Below are positions 45,964 to 54,928 of a stretch of DNA of 64,000 bases, one piece after another. Below the pieces are notes generated by a model. That model saw nothing but the letters and a program-made list of their open reading frames with translations, was not told where the DNA came from and made no database searches. Source of the DNA: Terrimonas sp. (lineage in GTDB: Bacteria; Bacteroidota; Bacteroidia; Chitinophagales; Chitinophagaceae); assembly GCF_003075435.1 (NCBI RefSeq), contig NZ_QCZJ01000011.1, positions 62,001 to 126,000 of the forward strand, read 5' to 3'. Each line of letters starts with the position of its first letter. Position 1 is the stretch's first letter. Made by a program: the position numbers and the translations under genes.

Positions 45964-46269
<306 letters not shown>

Positions 46270-46270
46270 C

Positions 46271-46300
46271 AAAAGGATTACTGTAAAGTGATCCTTTTTT
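46271..46300 (+). terminator. Intrinsic terminator after tRNA-Arg
   Basis: AAAAGGATTAC (46271-46281) pairs with GTGATCCTTTT (46288-46298) with one wobble and a 6-nt loop, then TTT. It ends the tRNA transcript 47 bp before tex. Confidence 0.9.
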
Positions 46301-46346
46301 ATTTTCAAATTTTTCTTTCAAAACATCTCCTTAGTTTCGCGGCCTT

Positions 46347-48590
46347 ATGAAAGAATTTGCATTTATAATAGCGGACAAATTATCTATAAAACCGCAACAG
46401 GTTGAAACTGTTATTGCTTTATTGAATGAAGGAGCCACCATACCTTTTATAGCGAGGTACCGTAAAGATAAAACCGGCGCTTTGGATGAAGTGGCAGTAC
46501 AGGGTATAGAAGATGAGCTGAAATCCCTGAAAGCGTTTACCGAAAGAAAAACCGCGATAGAAAAATCTATTACCGAGCAGGAAAAAATGACGGAAGCATT
46601 ACAGGAAAAACTGGATAATGCTAAAACACTTGCTGAGCTTGAAGATATCTATCTTCCATACAAGCCCAAAAGAAAAACCAAGGCGCAAACGGCAAGGGAA
46701 AATGGATTGGAGCCGTTGTCTGTTTTTATGCTGGAGCAAAAGAATGAAGATATTAATGCATATGTCGTAACCTTTATTAGCGATAAAATAAAAACCGCCG
46801 AAGAAGCTTTGCAGGGCGCAAGAGATATTATAGCGGAGCAGATCAATGAAGACGCACAGGTGCGTGCTAAAATGAGAAAGTTGTTTGAAGATAAAGCAGC
46901 TTTAAGCAGTAAGGTTATTGCAGATAAAGAAACAGAAGGCATTAAGTTCAAAGATTATTTTGATTACAGCGAACCTGTATTAAAAGTACCCTCTCATCGT
47001 GCGCTGGCGGTATTGCGTGGTTTTATGGAAGGCATTTTACGTATTGCGATAGAGCCTGAAGAAGAAACCGCGCTCTCTGTGGTTGAAGGATTATATGTAA
47101 AAGGCATGGGCGAAAGCAGTGTACATGTAAAGAAGGCAGTAAGAGATTCTTATCGACGTTTGCTGCAACCTGCGCTGGAAACGGAGTTCAGAACGATGCT
47201 TAAACAAAAAGCAGATGAGGAAGCGATCAATGTTTTTGCAGAAAATTTAAAGCAATTGTTGCTGAGCGCCCCCCTGGGCGGTAAGAGGGTGCTGGCGATA
47301 GATCCTGGTTACCGAACCGGTTGTAAGGTAGTTTGCCTGGATGAAAAAGGTGAATTGAAAAAAAATGATTTGATATACGTGCATGAACCGGGAAAGCTGC
47401 AAAGCTCGGAATATACCATCAAGCACCTCGTTGATGCTTACCGTATAGAAGCATTTGCTATTGGTGATGGTACTGCGGGTAGGGAGACAGAACAGTTTAT
47501 CAAAAAGCTTAACCTCGGACTGCCTGTATTTTTAGTGAACGAAGATGGTGCTTCAGTATACTCAGCATCCGAAACCGCGAGGGAAGAATTTCCGGAGCAG
47601 GATATTACAGTACGCGGGGCAGTTAGTATCGGCAGGCGATTAATGGATCCGCTGGCGGAGCTTGTAAAAATTGATCCTAAAAGCATTGGTGTTGGTCAAT
47701 ACCAGCATGATGTTAACCAGTTCAGGTTAAAAGAGCGGCTTGATCAGACTGTTGTAAGTTGCGTGAACCAGGTAGGCGTGAACCTGAATACAGCAAGCAA
47801 ACATTTACTGGCGTATGTAAGTGGTATTGGCAGCACGCTCGCAGATAATATTATTAAATACCGTAATGAAAATGGCGGATTTACCGACAGGAGCCAATTG
47901 CTGAAAGTGCCGCGCCTGGGAGGAAAAGCATACGAGCAGTGCGCAGGTTTTTTGCGTATTAAAAAAGGGAATAATCCGCTTGATGCAAGTGCTGTTCACC
48001 CGGAAGCATATACATTGGTTGAAAAAATGGCAGCTGATAATAAGGTGGAGGTTCAATCGCTCATTGGTAATGAAACGGTAGTAAAAAACATCAATGCCAA
48101 ACAATATATCAGTGAGCAGTTTGGAGAGCATACCATTAATGATATTTTAAAAGAACTGCAAAAACCCGGGCTAGATCCGCGAAGCGAACTGCAGCAGTTT
48201 GAGTTTGCTAATATTTACTCAATCAATGATGTGCAGGTGGGTATGATAGTGCCGGGCATTGTTACCAATATTACGCGTTTTGGCGCTTTTGTAGATATTG
48301 GCGTTAAGCAGGATGGACTGGTGCATATTTCTGAAATAACACATAAGTTTATTGACGACCCCAACGAGGCTTTAAAACTCAACGACCAGGTAAAAGTAAA
48401 AGTGCTGGAAGTGGATATGGTGCGTAAGCGCATAGCATTATCCATTAAGCAAACGCAGGAAATGCCTGCACGTAATGAACGCAGGGGTAATAATCCATCT
48501 CAAAGGAGATATGAAAAGAAAGAGCCCGATTTATCGCAGGCTAGCTTCACAGATGCGTTGAGTGTATTGAAGAAGAAGTTTGGAAGGTAG
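46347..48590 (+). CDS. tex: Tex-family S1 RNA-binding protein
   Basis: A 747-residue Tex/YhgF-type transcription accessory factor. The N-terminal helical domain starts LSIKPQQVETVIALLNEGAT with IPFIARYRKDKTGALDEVAV; YqgF/RNase-H-like domain has RVLAIDPGYRTGCKVV and FAIGDGTAGRETEQF; helix-hairpin-helix NTASKHLLAYVSGIGSTLAD; C-terminal S1 domain VGMIVPGIVTNITRFGAFVD. The end is a Lys/Arg-rich tail. TAGTTTCG at about 46330-46337 is a likely -7 element. Confidence 0.97.
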   Translation: MKEFAFIIADKLSIKPQQVETVIALLNEGATIPFIARYRKDKTGALDEVAVQGIEDELKSLKAFTERKTAIEKSITEQEKMTEALQEKLDNAKTLAELEDIYLPYKPKRKTKAQTARENGLEPLSVFMLEQKNEDINAYVVTFISDKIKTAEEALQGARDIIAEQINEDAQVRAKMRKLFEDKAALSSKVIADKETEGIKFKDYFDYSEPVLKVPSHRALAVLRGFMEGILRIAIEPEEETALSVVEGLYVKGMGESSVHVKKAVRDSYRRLLQPALETEFRTMLKQKADEEAINVFAENLKQLLLSAPLGGKRVLAIDPGYRTGCKVVCLDEKGELKKNDLIYVHEPGKLQSSEYTIKHLVDAYRIEAFAIGDGTAGRETEQFIKKLNLGLPVFLVNEDGASVYSASETAREEFPEQDITVRGAVSIGRRLMDPLAELVKIDPKSIGVGQYQHDVNQFRLKERLDQTVVSCVNQVGVNLNTASKHLLAYVSGIGSTLADNIIKYRNENGGFTDRSQLLKVPRLGGKAYEQCAGFLRIKKGNNPLDASAVHPEAYTLVEKMAADNKVEVQSLIGNETVVKNINAKQYISEQFGEHTINDILKELQKPGLDPRSELQQFEFANIYSINDVQVGMIVPGIVTNITRFGAFVDIGVKQDGLVHISEITHKFIDDPNEALKLNDQVKVKVLEVDMVRKRIALSIKQTQEMPARNERRGNNPSQRRYEKKEPDLSQASFTDALSVLKKKFGR

Positions 48591-48626
48591 GTGTTTTATA
48601 TCCATTGAATTATTTATTGGTACTGA

Positions 48627-48889
48627 GCTGTAGTGCTACTATTAACTTCAGTTGTGTCACACTCTTGTACGTTCGGTAATTCTGTTCAGCAATAGTACTT
48701 CGCTGTGCGTGGCGTCCTCGCCACGCACGACTTTCCTGTCGTCTCTGGCGACATAGCCTGCTGCTTTTGCAATACACAATAGCATTACCACAGCACCGCC
48801 AACATTAATCGCGTTGCTTCAATAGTGCTGAGTTAATTGCTGCAGCACAAGCGAGCGTGGCAAGGAACGCCCAATAGTAGCAATACAGC
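48627..48889. mobile_element. 263-bp MITE-like element with 17-bp terminal inverted repeats
   Basis: Ends: GCTGTAGTGCTACTATT (48627-48643) and AATAGTAGCAATACAGC (48873-48889), complementary except one base. Inside are GTTGTGTCACACTC, a 10-bp perfect hairpin GTGCGTGGCG-TCCT-CGCCACGCAC (48705-48728 region) and a TGTCG/CGACA hairpin. The left 64 bp are similar, in inverted orientation, to 60130-60191. It carries no gene and fills most of the 385-bp tex-hydrolase gap. It could also be a composite of two repeat copies. Confidence 0.6.
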
Positions 48890-48975
48890 TAAATACAAAA
48901 GAATAATTACTATTTCACCGGGCGGTTGAAGCTTTTTCGCAGTGCCTTTGTTGTACTTTTACCCAAAATATTCCA

Positions 48976-50529
48976 ATGCGCATCATCCTTTCCTTTTTTA
49001 TGCTTACGTGTTTTTCATTAAACACCTACAGCCAGCTTACTGCCAAAGCTATAGATGATGTTGTTGAACGTTCGATGAAAGCATTTGATGTGCCGGGCAT
49101 AGCGGTAGGTATTATTAAAGATGGAAAAGTAGTACATGCGAAAGGCTACGGTGTTCGCTCATTGAATACCAAACAAAAGACAGATGAAAATACTTTGTTC
49201 GGCATAGCATCTAACAGTAAAGCATTTACGGCTACAGCACTGGGTTTACTGGTTGACCAGGGAAAAATTAAATGGGATGATAAGGTGAGAGATTATATTC
49301 CCGAATTTAAATTGTATGATCCTTATGTTACGGAAGAATTTACCATCCGCGACCTGCTTACGCACCGCAGCGGTTTGGGACTAGGCGCCGGCGACCTGAT
49401 GATATTTCCTGACTCTTCCAACTTTGAGCTGAAAGATATTATTCATAATCTCCGCTATCTTAAACCTGTTTCAAGTTTCCGTTCAAAGTATGATTATGAC
49501 AACAACCTGTATATTATTGCCGGCGAAGTGGTAGCAAGGGTAAGTGGTAAAAGCTGGGATGATTTTGTGCAGCAAAACATAATTGATGTAATAGGTATGA
49601 CAAAAACCGCTACCTCATACAACAGGGTAAAAGATAAAACGAATATCATTGATGGTCATGCGCCGGTGGATGGAAAAGTAGAGGCAATCGGCAGGAATAT
49701 TTTCAGGCTCGGCGCTGCGGCAGGCGGGTTAAACTCGAATATAACCGACCTGTGCAAATGGGTGCAGTTGTGGTTAAACAGAGGAAAATATGGAGATGGT
49801 TTGAGCAGGCAACTGTTTTCAGAAAACGTGTACCGCGAAATAACTTCACCGCAAACCATTATTCCGGTTTGGGCGCCGGGAGCATACAATACGCATTTCG
49901 CAGCTTATGGTCTTGGCTTTTTTTTGAGTGATGAAAAAGGGTATAAAAGAATTACACATACCGGTGGGCTTGCAGGAGTTGTTACGCAGATCACCATGTT
50001 TCCTGAATTGAATTTGGGTATTATTGTTTTAACCAACCAGCAGGAAGGCGGAGCATTTACCTCTATTACTAACCAGATTAAGGACAGTTATTTTGGTATA
50101 AAAGGAACAGACAGGGTTGCGGAATATTCCGCTAACAGGCAAAAGCAAATGGCATCTGCCAAACAATTAATGGATTCTATCTGGAATGATATAAAAGTTG
50201 TGCAGCAATCTGTTAAAGAAAAAGCTGATTTTAATGTATATACCGGCACATATAGAGATCCCTGGTTTGGTGATGTGGTGATCTCCGTGAAAAATGGTAA
50301 GCCCTGGCTTGATTCCAAACGCTCATACAAACTAACTGGTGAAATGTTTTATTACAAGGGAAATACCTTTGTGGTAAAATGGAATGACCGTAGTATGGAT
50401 GCCGATGCCTTTGCGAGTTTCGTATTGGATGAATCGGGGAAAGCTGTTGGTTTAACGATGAAAGCCATATATCCTTTAACTGATTTCAGCTACGATTTCC
50501 AGGATCTTGATTTTAGGAAGGTGGAGTAG
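48976..50529 (+). CDS. Class C beta-lactamase-fold serine hydrolase
   Basis: A 517-residue secreted serine hydrolase (signal peptide MRIILSFFMLTCFSLNTYSQ). The catalytic SxxK is in FGIASNSKAFTATALG (Ser at about residue 77), the Tyr motif is YDYDNN at about 173-178, and the third motif is THTGGLAG near 330. A C-terminal beta domain of DUF3471 type spans about 410-517. Relatives include esterases, D-aminopeptidases and PBP-like proteins; true beta-lactamase activity is not implied. The gene stands alone between a MITE-like element and a long inverted repeat. Confidence 0.92.
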   Translation: MRIILSFFMLTCFSLNTYSQLTAKAIDDVVERSMKAFDVPGIAVGIIKDGKVVHAKGYGVRSLNTKQKTDENTLFGIASNSKAFTATALGLLVDQGKIKWDDKVRDYIPEFKLYDPYVTEEFTIRDLLTHRSGLGLGAGDLMIFPDSSNFELKDIIHNLRYLKPVSSFRSKYDYDNNLYIIAGEVVARVSGKSWDDFVQQNIIDVIGMTKTATSYNRVKDKTNIIDGHAPVDGKVEAIGRNIFRLGAAAGGLNSNITDLCKWVQLWLNRGKYGDGLSRQLFSENVYREITSPQTIIPVWAPGAYNTHFAAYGLGFFLSDEKGYKRITHTGGLAGVVTQITMFPELNLGIIVLTNQQEGGAFTSITNQIKDSYFGIKGTDRVAEYSANRQKQMASAKQLMDSIWNDIKVVQQSVKEKADFNVYTGTYRDPWFGDVVISVKNGKPWLDSKRSYKLTGEMFYYKGNTFVVKWNDRSMDADAFASFVLDESGKAVGLTMKAIYPLTDFSYDFQDLDFRKVE

Positions 50530-50624
50530 GAGTTATTCGCAAATGCATGAATTGTAAAAGCTAATATTTGATCTAATCTGACATCCAAGAAGAGTTATAG
50601 TTAATATTACAAATTCTCACTAAA

Positions 50625-50682
50625 ATATTTTTTCCTGCAATCCACTCCCACACGCTACAGAGTGGGTTGCAGGAAAAAATAT
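50625..50682. repeat. Long inverted repeat, 23-bp arms
   Basis: Arms 50625-50647 and 50660-50682 (ATATTTTTTCCTGCAA then TCCACTC, and its complement) pair over 23 positions with one G-T wobble around a 12-nt loop. It lies 95 bp after the hydrolase stop and 228 bp before hutH ends. A transcript across it would form a very stable hairpin; the T-run lies inside the stem, so it is not a classic terminator. The rest of the 380-bp gap (50530-50909) holds no gene that I can see. Confidence 0.75.
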
Positions 50683-50909
50683 AAACTGTCTGACAACAAG
50701 TAGCTAAACTCAACGGAGTTGTGGATTCAAATACTGGTCAATACACATGAATATATTTTTTGTGAAAGCATTTATTGTTAGCGCATTCTGTACAACCATT
50801 AAACAGGGGAATTAAGGATACTGAATAATTGGCCTAAATATTATTTCTTAACTCCTTAATGTTTGTAGCCCTGAATCGCCCCACACACGCGGAACGCTGA
50901 AATTTGCAG

Positions 50910-52397
50910 CTATCTTCTTTGCAAAAAACCAATCGCTTTCATCATATCGTCATGTAATACCCTGTCTTCTGTATTAAATGACACTTCCTTCCTGAATTCG
51001 CTGACAACATTTTCAACAGCATCAGAACTTCTCAGCGGTCGCCTGAACTCCAGTGCCTGTACGGCGCTTAGTAATTCAATGGCTAAAACCTTTTCCGTAT
51101 TTTGAATGATCCGCAAACATTTTGTGGCGGCATTAGCACCCATGCTCACATGATCTTCCTGGTTATTGGAAGAAGAGATAGAATCTACAGAAGCAGGGGT
51201 GGATAGCTGTTTGTTTTCGCTAACAATCCCTGCAGCGGTATATTGCGGTATCATAAAACCGGAGTTTAACCCCGGATCTTTCACCAAAAACATAGGTAAT
51301 CCTCTTTGCCCGCTGATGAGCTGATAAATTCTTCTTTCAGAAATATTAGATAGCTCACTCATTGCGATACTTAAAAAATCCAAAGCCAGCGCCAGTGGCT
51401 GTCCGTGAAAGTTCCCGCCGCTTAATATCGTATCATCATCAGGAAATATATTCGGGTTATCAGTAACAGAATTGATCTCCCTGAGAAAAATGCTTTTCAC
51501 ATATTCAAATGTATCTGCCGTTGCGCCATGCACCTGCGGCACGCACCGGAAAGAATAAGGATCCTGTACTGCTTTGTTTTTATGAAACGCGATTGCACTT
51601 CCCTGTAAATGGCTCCTGATTATTTGCGCAACAGCAACCTGCCCGGCATGCGGGCGGATCTCCTGTATTTTTTCGTCAAAAGGTTCAGGAGAACAGTCAA
51701 ATGCGTCGAAAGAAATAGCGGTTATAAGATTAGCCCAGCGGATCAGCCGTTCGCATTGTACCAAAATATACATGCCATACGCCGACATAAATTGTGTGCC
51801 ATTGATCAGGGCAAGTCCTTCCTTGCTTTGCAGGTGTATGGGTTGCCAGCCTTTTTCTTTTCAGACGGTTGTTGTTTTTCTTTTTTCTTCATTATACCAA
51901 ACTTCCCCCAAACCAATCAATGGCAAACTCATGTGGCTCAATGGCGCCAGATCTCCGGAAGCGCCAAGTGAGCCCTGTGTATAGATCACCGGCAAAATAT
52001 TTTCATTATGCATTTCCGTCAGCCGTTTCACTGTATCTATCTGCACGCCGGAATAGCCGTAGCTCAGTGATTTTATTTTTAACGCCAGCATGAGTTTTAC
52101 GATTGGCAATGGCACTTCTTCTCCCATACCACATGCGTGCGACATGAGCAGGTTTGCCTGCAACTGTTCAACCTGCTCATCATTTATTTTTACATGTTGC
52201 AAAAAGCCAAAGCCGGTATTGATGCCATAATACAACTTATCTGGTTGCTGCATTAATTTATCAAGATATTTCCTGCATTTTACAATACGTTCATGCGCAT
52301 CAAAAGTGATGGATACATCCTGGCTGTATGCAATAAGATTTTTTACCTGGTCAAAATCCATAGGATGCCTGTCAAGCGGGAGATAATTGTAACTCAT
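50910..52397 (-). pseudogene. hutH: Histidine ammonia-lyase interrupted by an in-frame TGA
   Basis: The gene would convert histidine to urocanate. From ATG 52397 codons 146-148 are ASG of the self-forming MIO cofactor (GASGDLAPLSH), with YYGINTGFGF at 57-66. Codon 179 is TGA (51861-51863). The same frame then continues without a shift as KEKGWQPIHLQSKEGLALIN, GTQFMSAYGMY, FHGQPLALALDFL, GFMIPQYTAA and SSSNNQEDHVSMG, to a stop at 50910. Total length would be 495 residues, normal for HAL. The TGA sits in a weakly conserved loop before the KEGLALINGTQ helix. Either a recent nonsense mutation, a sequencing error, or readthrough. The downstream part alone (from ATG 51788) lacks the MIO triad. No other hut genes are adjacent. 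Confidence 0.9.
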
Positions 52398-52445
52398 GCA
52401 GGTTAAATATTTATCCTGTAAATGTAAGAAAAGCAACCCGTTGCT

Positions 52446-52485
52446 CTCCTTAATTGCCCGCACTTAAGTGCGGGAAATTAAGGAG
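52446..52485. repeat. 40-bp near-perfect palindrome
   Basis: CTCCTTAATT-g-CCCGCACTT (52446-52465) is complementary to AAGTGCGGG-a-AATTAAGGAG (52466-52485) except for one pair. The core CCCGCACTTAAGTGCGGG is perfect. There is no T-run and almost no loop, so it looks like a dispersed palindromic repeat rather than a terminator. It lies just upstream of hutH and downstream of the phosphoglucomutase terminator. Confidence 0.8.
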
Positions 52486-52496
52486 GGGGTAACTAT

Positions 52497-52526
52497 AAAA
52501 AGCCCCGATAAAAATCGGGGCTTTTT
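52497..52526. terminator. Intrinsic terminator of the phosphosugar mutase gene
   Basis: Perfect 13-bp stem AAAAAGCCCCGAT / ATCGGGGCTTTTT with a 4-nt A loop. On the minus strand it follows the mutase gene by 18 bp; it is symmetrical and may act both ways. Confidence 0.93.
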
Positions 52527-52544
52527 ATATGAAAATATTCTCCA

Positions 52545-54299
52545 TTACTTCAATTTCATATCACTGATAATTCCCTGTATGCGCTTATCCAGCCCGGCAT
52601 GTACTTTGTCATAATCAGCAGTACTTGTCAATCTGGTATTTACACTGAAGTAAAATTTAATTTTTGGTTCAGTGCCGGAGGGGCGGGCGGAAATTTTACT
52701 GCCATCTTCCAGTATAAACTGTAATACGTTCGACTTGGGTAATTTAATCTCCCATTCTTTGCCTGTTTGCAGGTTCTTACCTTTCTTCAATTCATAATCA
52801 AGCAATTCAACAACCTGTGAACCGTTTATTGTCTGAGGTGGATTATCACGGTAAGATTGCATCATTTCGGCAATTTCTTCCTGGCCGCGCATACCTTTTT
52901 TGGTAATTGAAATAAGGCTTTCTTTAAAGAAGCCATATTTTACATACAGTTCAACCAATTGCTCAAAAAGGCTCTTGCCGTTTTCTTTTGCGTAAGCGGC
53001 CATCTCACATAAAATAGCTACAGCGCTAACGGCATCCTTATCTCTTAATTTAGAGCCAACCAGTAAGCCATAGCTTTCTTCACCACCAATAATATAATCT
53101 TCCACGCCTTCTTTTTCTTTTATCAGCTCCGCGATCCATTTAAAACCGGTGAGTACATTGTAACATTTTACGCCATTTTCTTTTGCAAAGCGGTCAATCA
53201 TATCCGTGGTTACAATGGTTTTCACCACCATATCATTCGGCTTGGCAATACCTTTTGATTTACGGGCTTCTATCAGGTAGCTGAAAGCAAGCAGGGCGGT
53301 TTGGTTACCGTTTACCAGCAGCCATTCTCCTTTTGTATCCTTAATAGCAATACCCACCCTGTCAGCATCAGGGTCTGTACCCAACAGAATATCTGCATCA
53401 ATAGCTTTCGCTTTTTTTAAGCCGATGCTCATGGCTTCACTTTCTTCCGGATTGGGATATACCACGGTTGGGAAATTACCATCAGGTTCTGCCTGCTCTT
53501 CTACAATTGTTACATTGGTAAATCCATATCTCTTTAATAATTCGGGCACAAGTTTTATACCTGTTCCGTGAATAGGCGTATATACAATTTTCAGATCGTG
53601 CTGTTTGGCAATTACATCCGGATACACGCTTAATCCCTTAGCCATTTGCCAGTATGCTTCGTCAAGATCTTTGCCAATTAACGTGATCCTGCTTTCGCCA
53701 CCGTTCCATTTCACATCGTCAATAGAAGCGATCTTATCTACTTCGGCAATTACATTTTTATCATGCGGCGGCACCAATTGCCCGCCATCATTCCAGTATG
53801 CTTTATAGCCATTGTATTCTTTAGGGTTGTGTGATGCAGTGCACACTACACCGCCCTGGCAACCCAGGTGGCGGATAGCAAAAGACAGTTCAGGTGTGGG
53901 ACGCAATGCTTCAAATAAAAAAACTTTAATGCCGTTTGCAGCCATTACGTTGGCAGTTATTTCTGCAAACTGGCGGCTGTTATTACGACTGTCATGTGCA
54001 ATAGCCACACGAATTTCACCACCTGGATATGTTTTGTTGAGATAATTGGCAAAGCCCTGCGTAGCCATGCCAATGGTATATTTATTAACACGATTGGTAC
54101 CTACGCCCATAATACCTCTTAATCCGCCGGTACCAAATTCAAGGTTGCGGTAAAAAGCATCTGTGAGTTCATCAGGATTTTCTGCCTGTATTTTTTTTAG
54201 TGCTGCTTTGGTAGCATCGTCAAAACTGCCGGTTAACCAGGTGTCTATTCTTTCTTTTATTTTAGCATCCATATTATGGGTATTATTATTTGCAATCAT
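52545..54299 (-). CDS. Phosphoglucomutase/phosphomannomutase family enzyme
   Basis: A 584-residue alpha-D-phosphohexomutase. The N-terminal FGTGGLRGIMGVGTNRVN and catalytic phosphoserine loop TASHNPKEYNGYKAYW are clear; the metal loop is GTDPDADRVGIAI; the sugar-binding GGEESYGLLVG and the C-terminal phosphate-binding RPSGTEPKIKFYF are present. The length and motifs fit the PgcA-type enzymes (glucose-1-phosphate/glucose-6-phosphate), though mannose specificity is possible. Start at 54299 (MIANNNTHNMDAK) or at the second Met ten residues on (MDAKIKERIDTW), which is more typical. Downstream of the phosphoribosyltransferase gene by 41 bp, so probably one operon. Confidence 0.95.
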   Translation of the reverse strand: MIANNNTHNMDAKIKERIDTWLTGSFDDATKAALKKIQAENPDELTDAFYRNLEFGTGGLRGIMGVGTNRVNKYTIGMATQGFANYLNKTYPGGEIRVAIAHDSRNNSRQFAEITANVMAANGIKVFLFEALRPTPELSFAIRHLGCQGGVVCTASHNPKEYNGYKAYWNDGGQLVPPHDKNVIAEVDKIASIDDVKWNGGESRITLIGKDLDEAYWQMAKGLSVYPDVIAKQHDLKIVYTPIHGTGIKLVPELLKRYGFTNVTIVEEQAEPDGNFPTVVYPNPEESEAMSIGLKKAKAIDADILLGTDPDADRVGIAIKDTKGEWLLVNGNQTALLAFSYLIEARKSKGIAKPNDMVVKTIVTTDMIDRFAKENGVKCYNVLTGFKWIAELIKEKEGVEDYIIGGEESYGLLVGSKLRDKDAVSAVAILCEMAAYAKENGKSLFEQLVELYVKYGFFKESLISITKKGMRGQEEIAEMMQSYRDNPPQTINGSQVVELLDYELKKGKNLQTGKEWEIKLPKSNVLQFILEDGSKISARPSGTEPKIKFYFSVNTRLTSTADYDKVHAGLDKRIQGIISDMKLK

Positions 54300-54340
54300 G
54301 TTTGTTATCCGAATATCGGTTAAATAAGTAAAAAAGCAAA

Positions 54341-54838
54341 CTATTCCAGCCAGGCGCCGGTTATTTTTTCATTATTATCAACTTCTACAAAAATATGTTC
54401 CTGCAATGTTGTTGCCACAGCAAAGCCAATATAGTCTGTATGTACCGGGAAAGTTTTATGCGTTCTGTCAACAAGGGCAAGTGTCTGAATTTTTTTTGGT
54501 TGATCTTTTGAGAAGGGCTGTAAAGCATACAGCATGGTTTTGCCACTATTGGCAACATCATCAATTACAATTACGACCGCGTTATCAAAGTTTGGAGTTT
54601 TGCTCAGGGTAATTTTGCGTGGAAACCTTTTATCATCAATTTCCATTTCTATAATATCAATTTCTCCTTTGAATATAGTTGAAAGTAAAGTTTTTAGCCG
54701 CTTTGCAATTACCACACCATTATCTTTTATACCCGCAAACAATAATTTTTCTTCACCAACATTACGTTCCGCTATTTCGTAAGCCATGCGCTGCAGCTTT
54801 TTTGCCACCTGCGCCTCTGTTAAAATATAGTTTTTCAT
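54341..54838 (-). CDS. PyrR-like phosphoribosyltransferase
   Basis: A 165-residue type I phosphoribosyltransferase. The PRPP-binding loop is VVIVIDDVANSGKTMLYAL (about residues 87-105); LLFAGIKDNGVVIAKRL and ALVDRTHKTFPVHTDYIGF flank it. This pattern fits the PyrR/uracil PRTase group, but RNA-binding as in Bacillus PyrR cannot be judged, and no pyr genes are adjacent. Its start faces the Fe-S protein gene at 54929. Confidence 0.88.
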   Translation of the reverse strand: MKNYILTEAQVAKKLQRMAYEIAERNVGEEKLLFAGIKDNGVVIAKRLKTLLSTIFKGEIDIIEMEIDDKRFPRKITLSKTPNFDNAVVIVIDDVANSGKTMLYALQPFSKDQPKKIQTLALVDRTHKTFPVHTDYIGFAVATTLQEHIFVEVDNNEKITGAWLE

Positions 54839-54928
54839 CCTCCGTTATTAATCTTGCCAAAACTAAGTGGTATTGCTGAATAAAACAATTCGTACTAAAC
54901 ATCTTATCTTAGCGTTACATCCACTGAA

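Noticed and set aside
48591-48975. Small RNA gene in the tex-hydrolase gap
   Set aside because: The hairpins are better explained by the inverted-repeat-ended element, and no promoter-terminator pair is visible.
50910-51788. Stand-alone second lyase gene starting at 51788
   Set aside because: It lacks the MIO triad and N-terminal catalytic tyrosine, and it is in the same frame as the upstream half, so it is the rest of hutH after the TGA.
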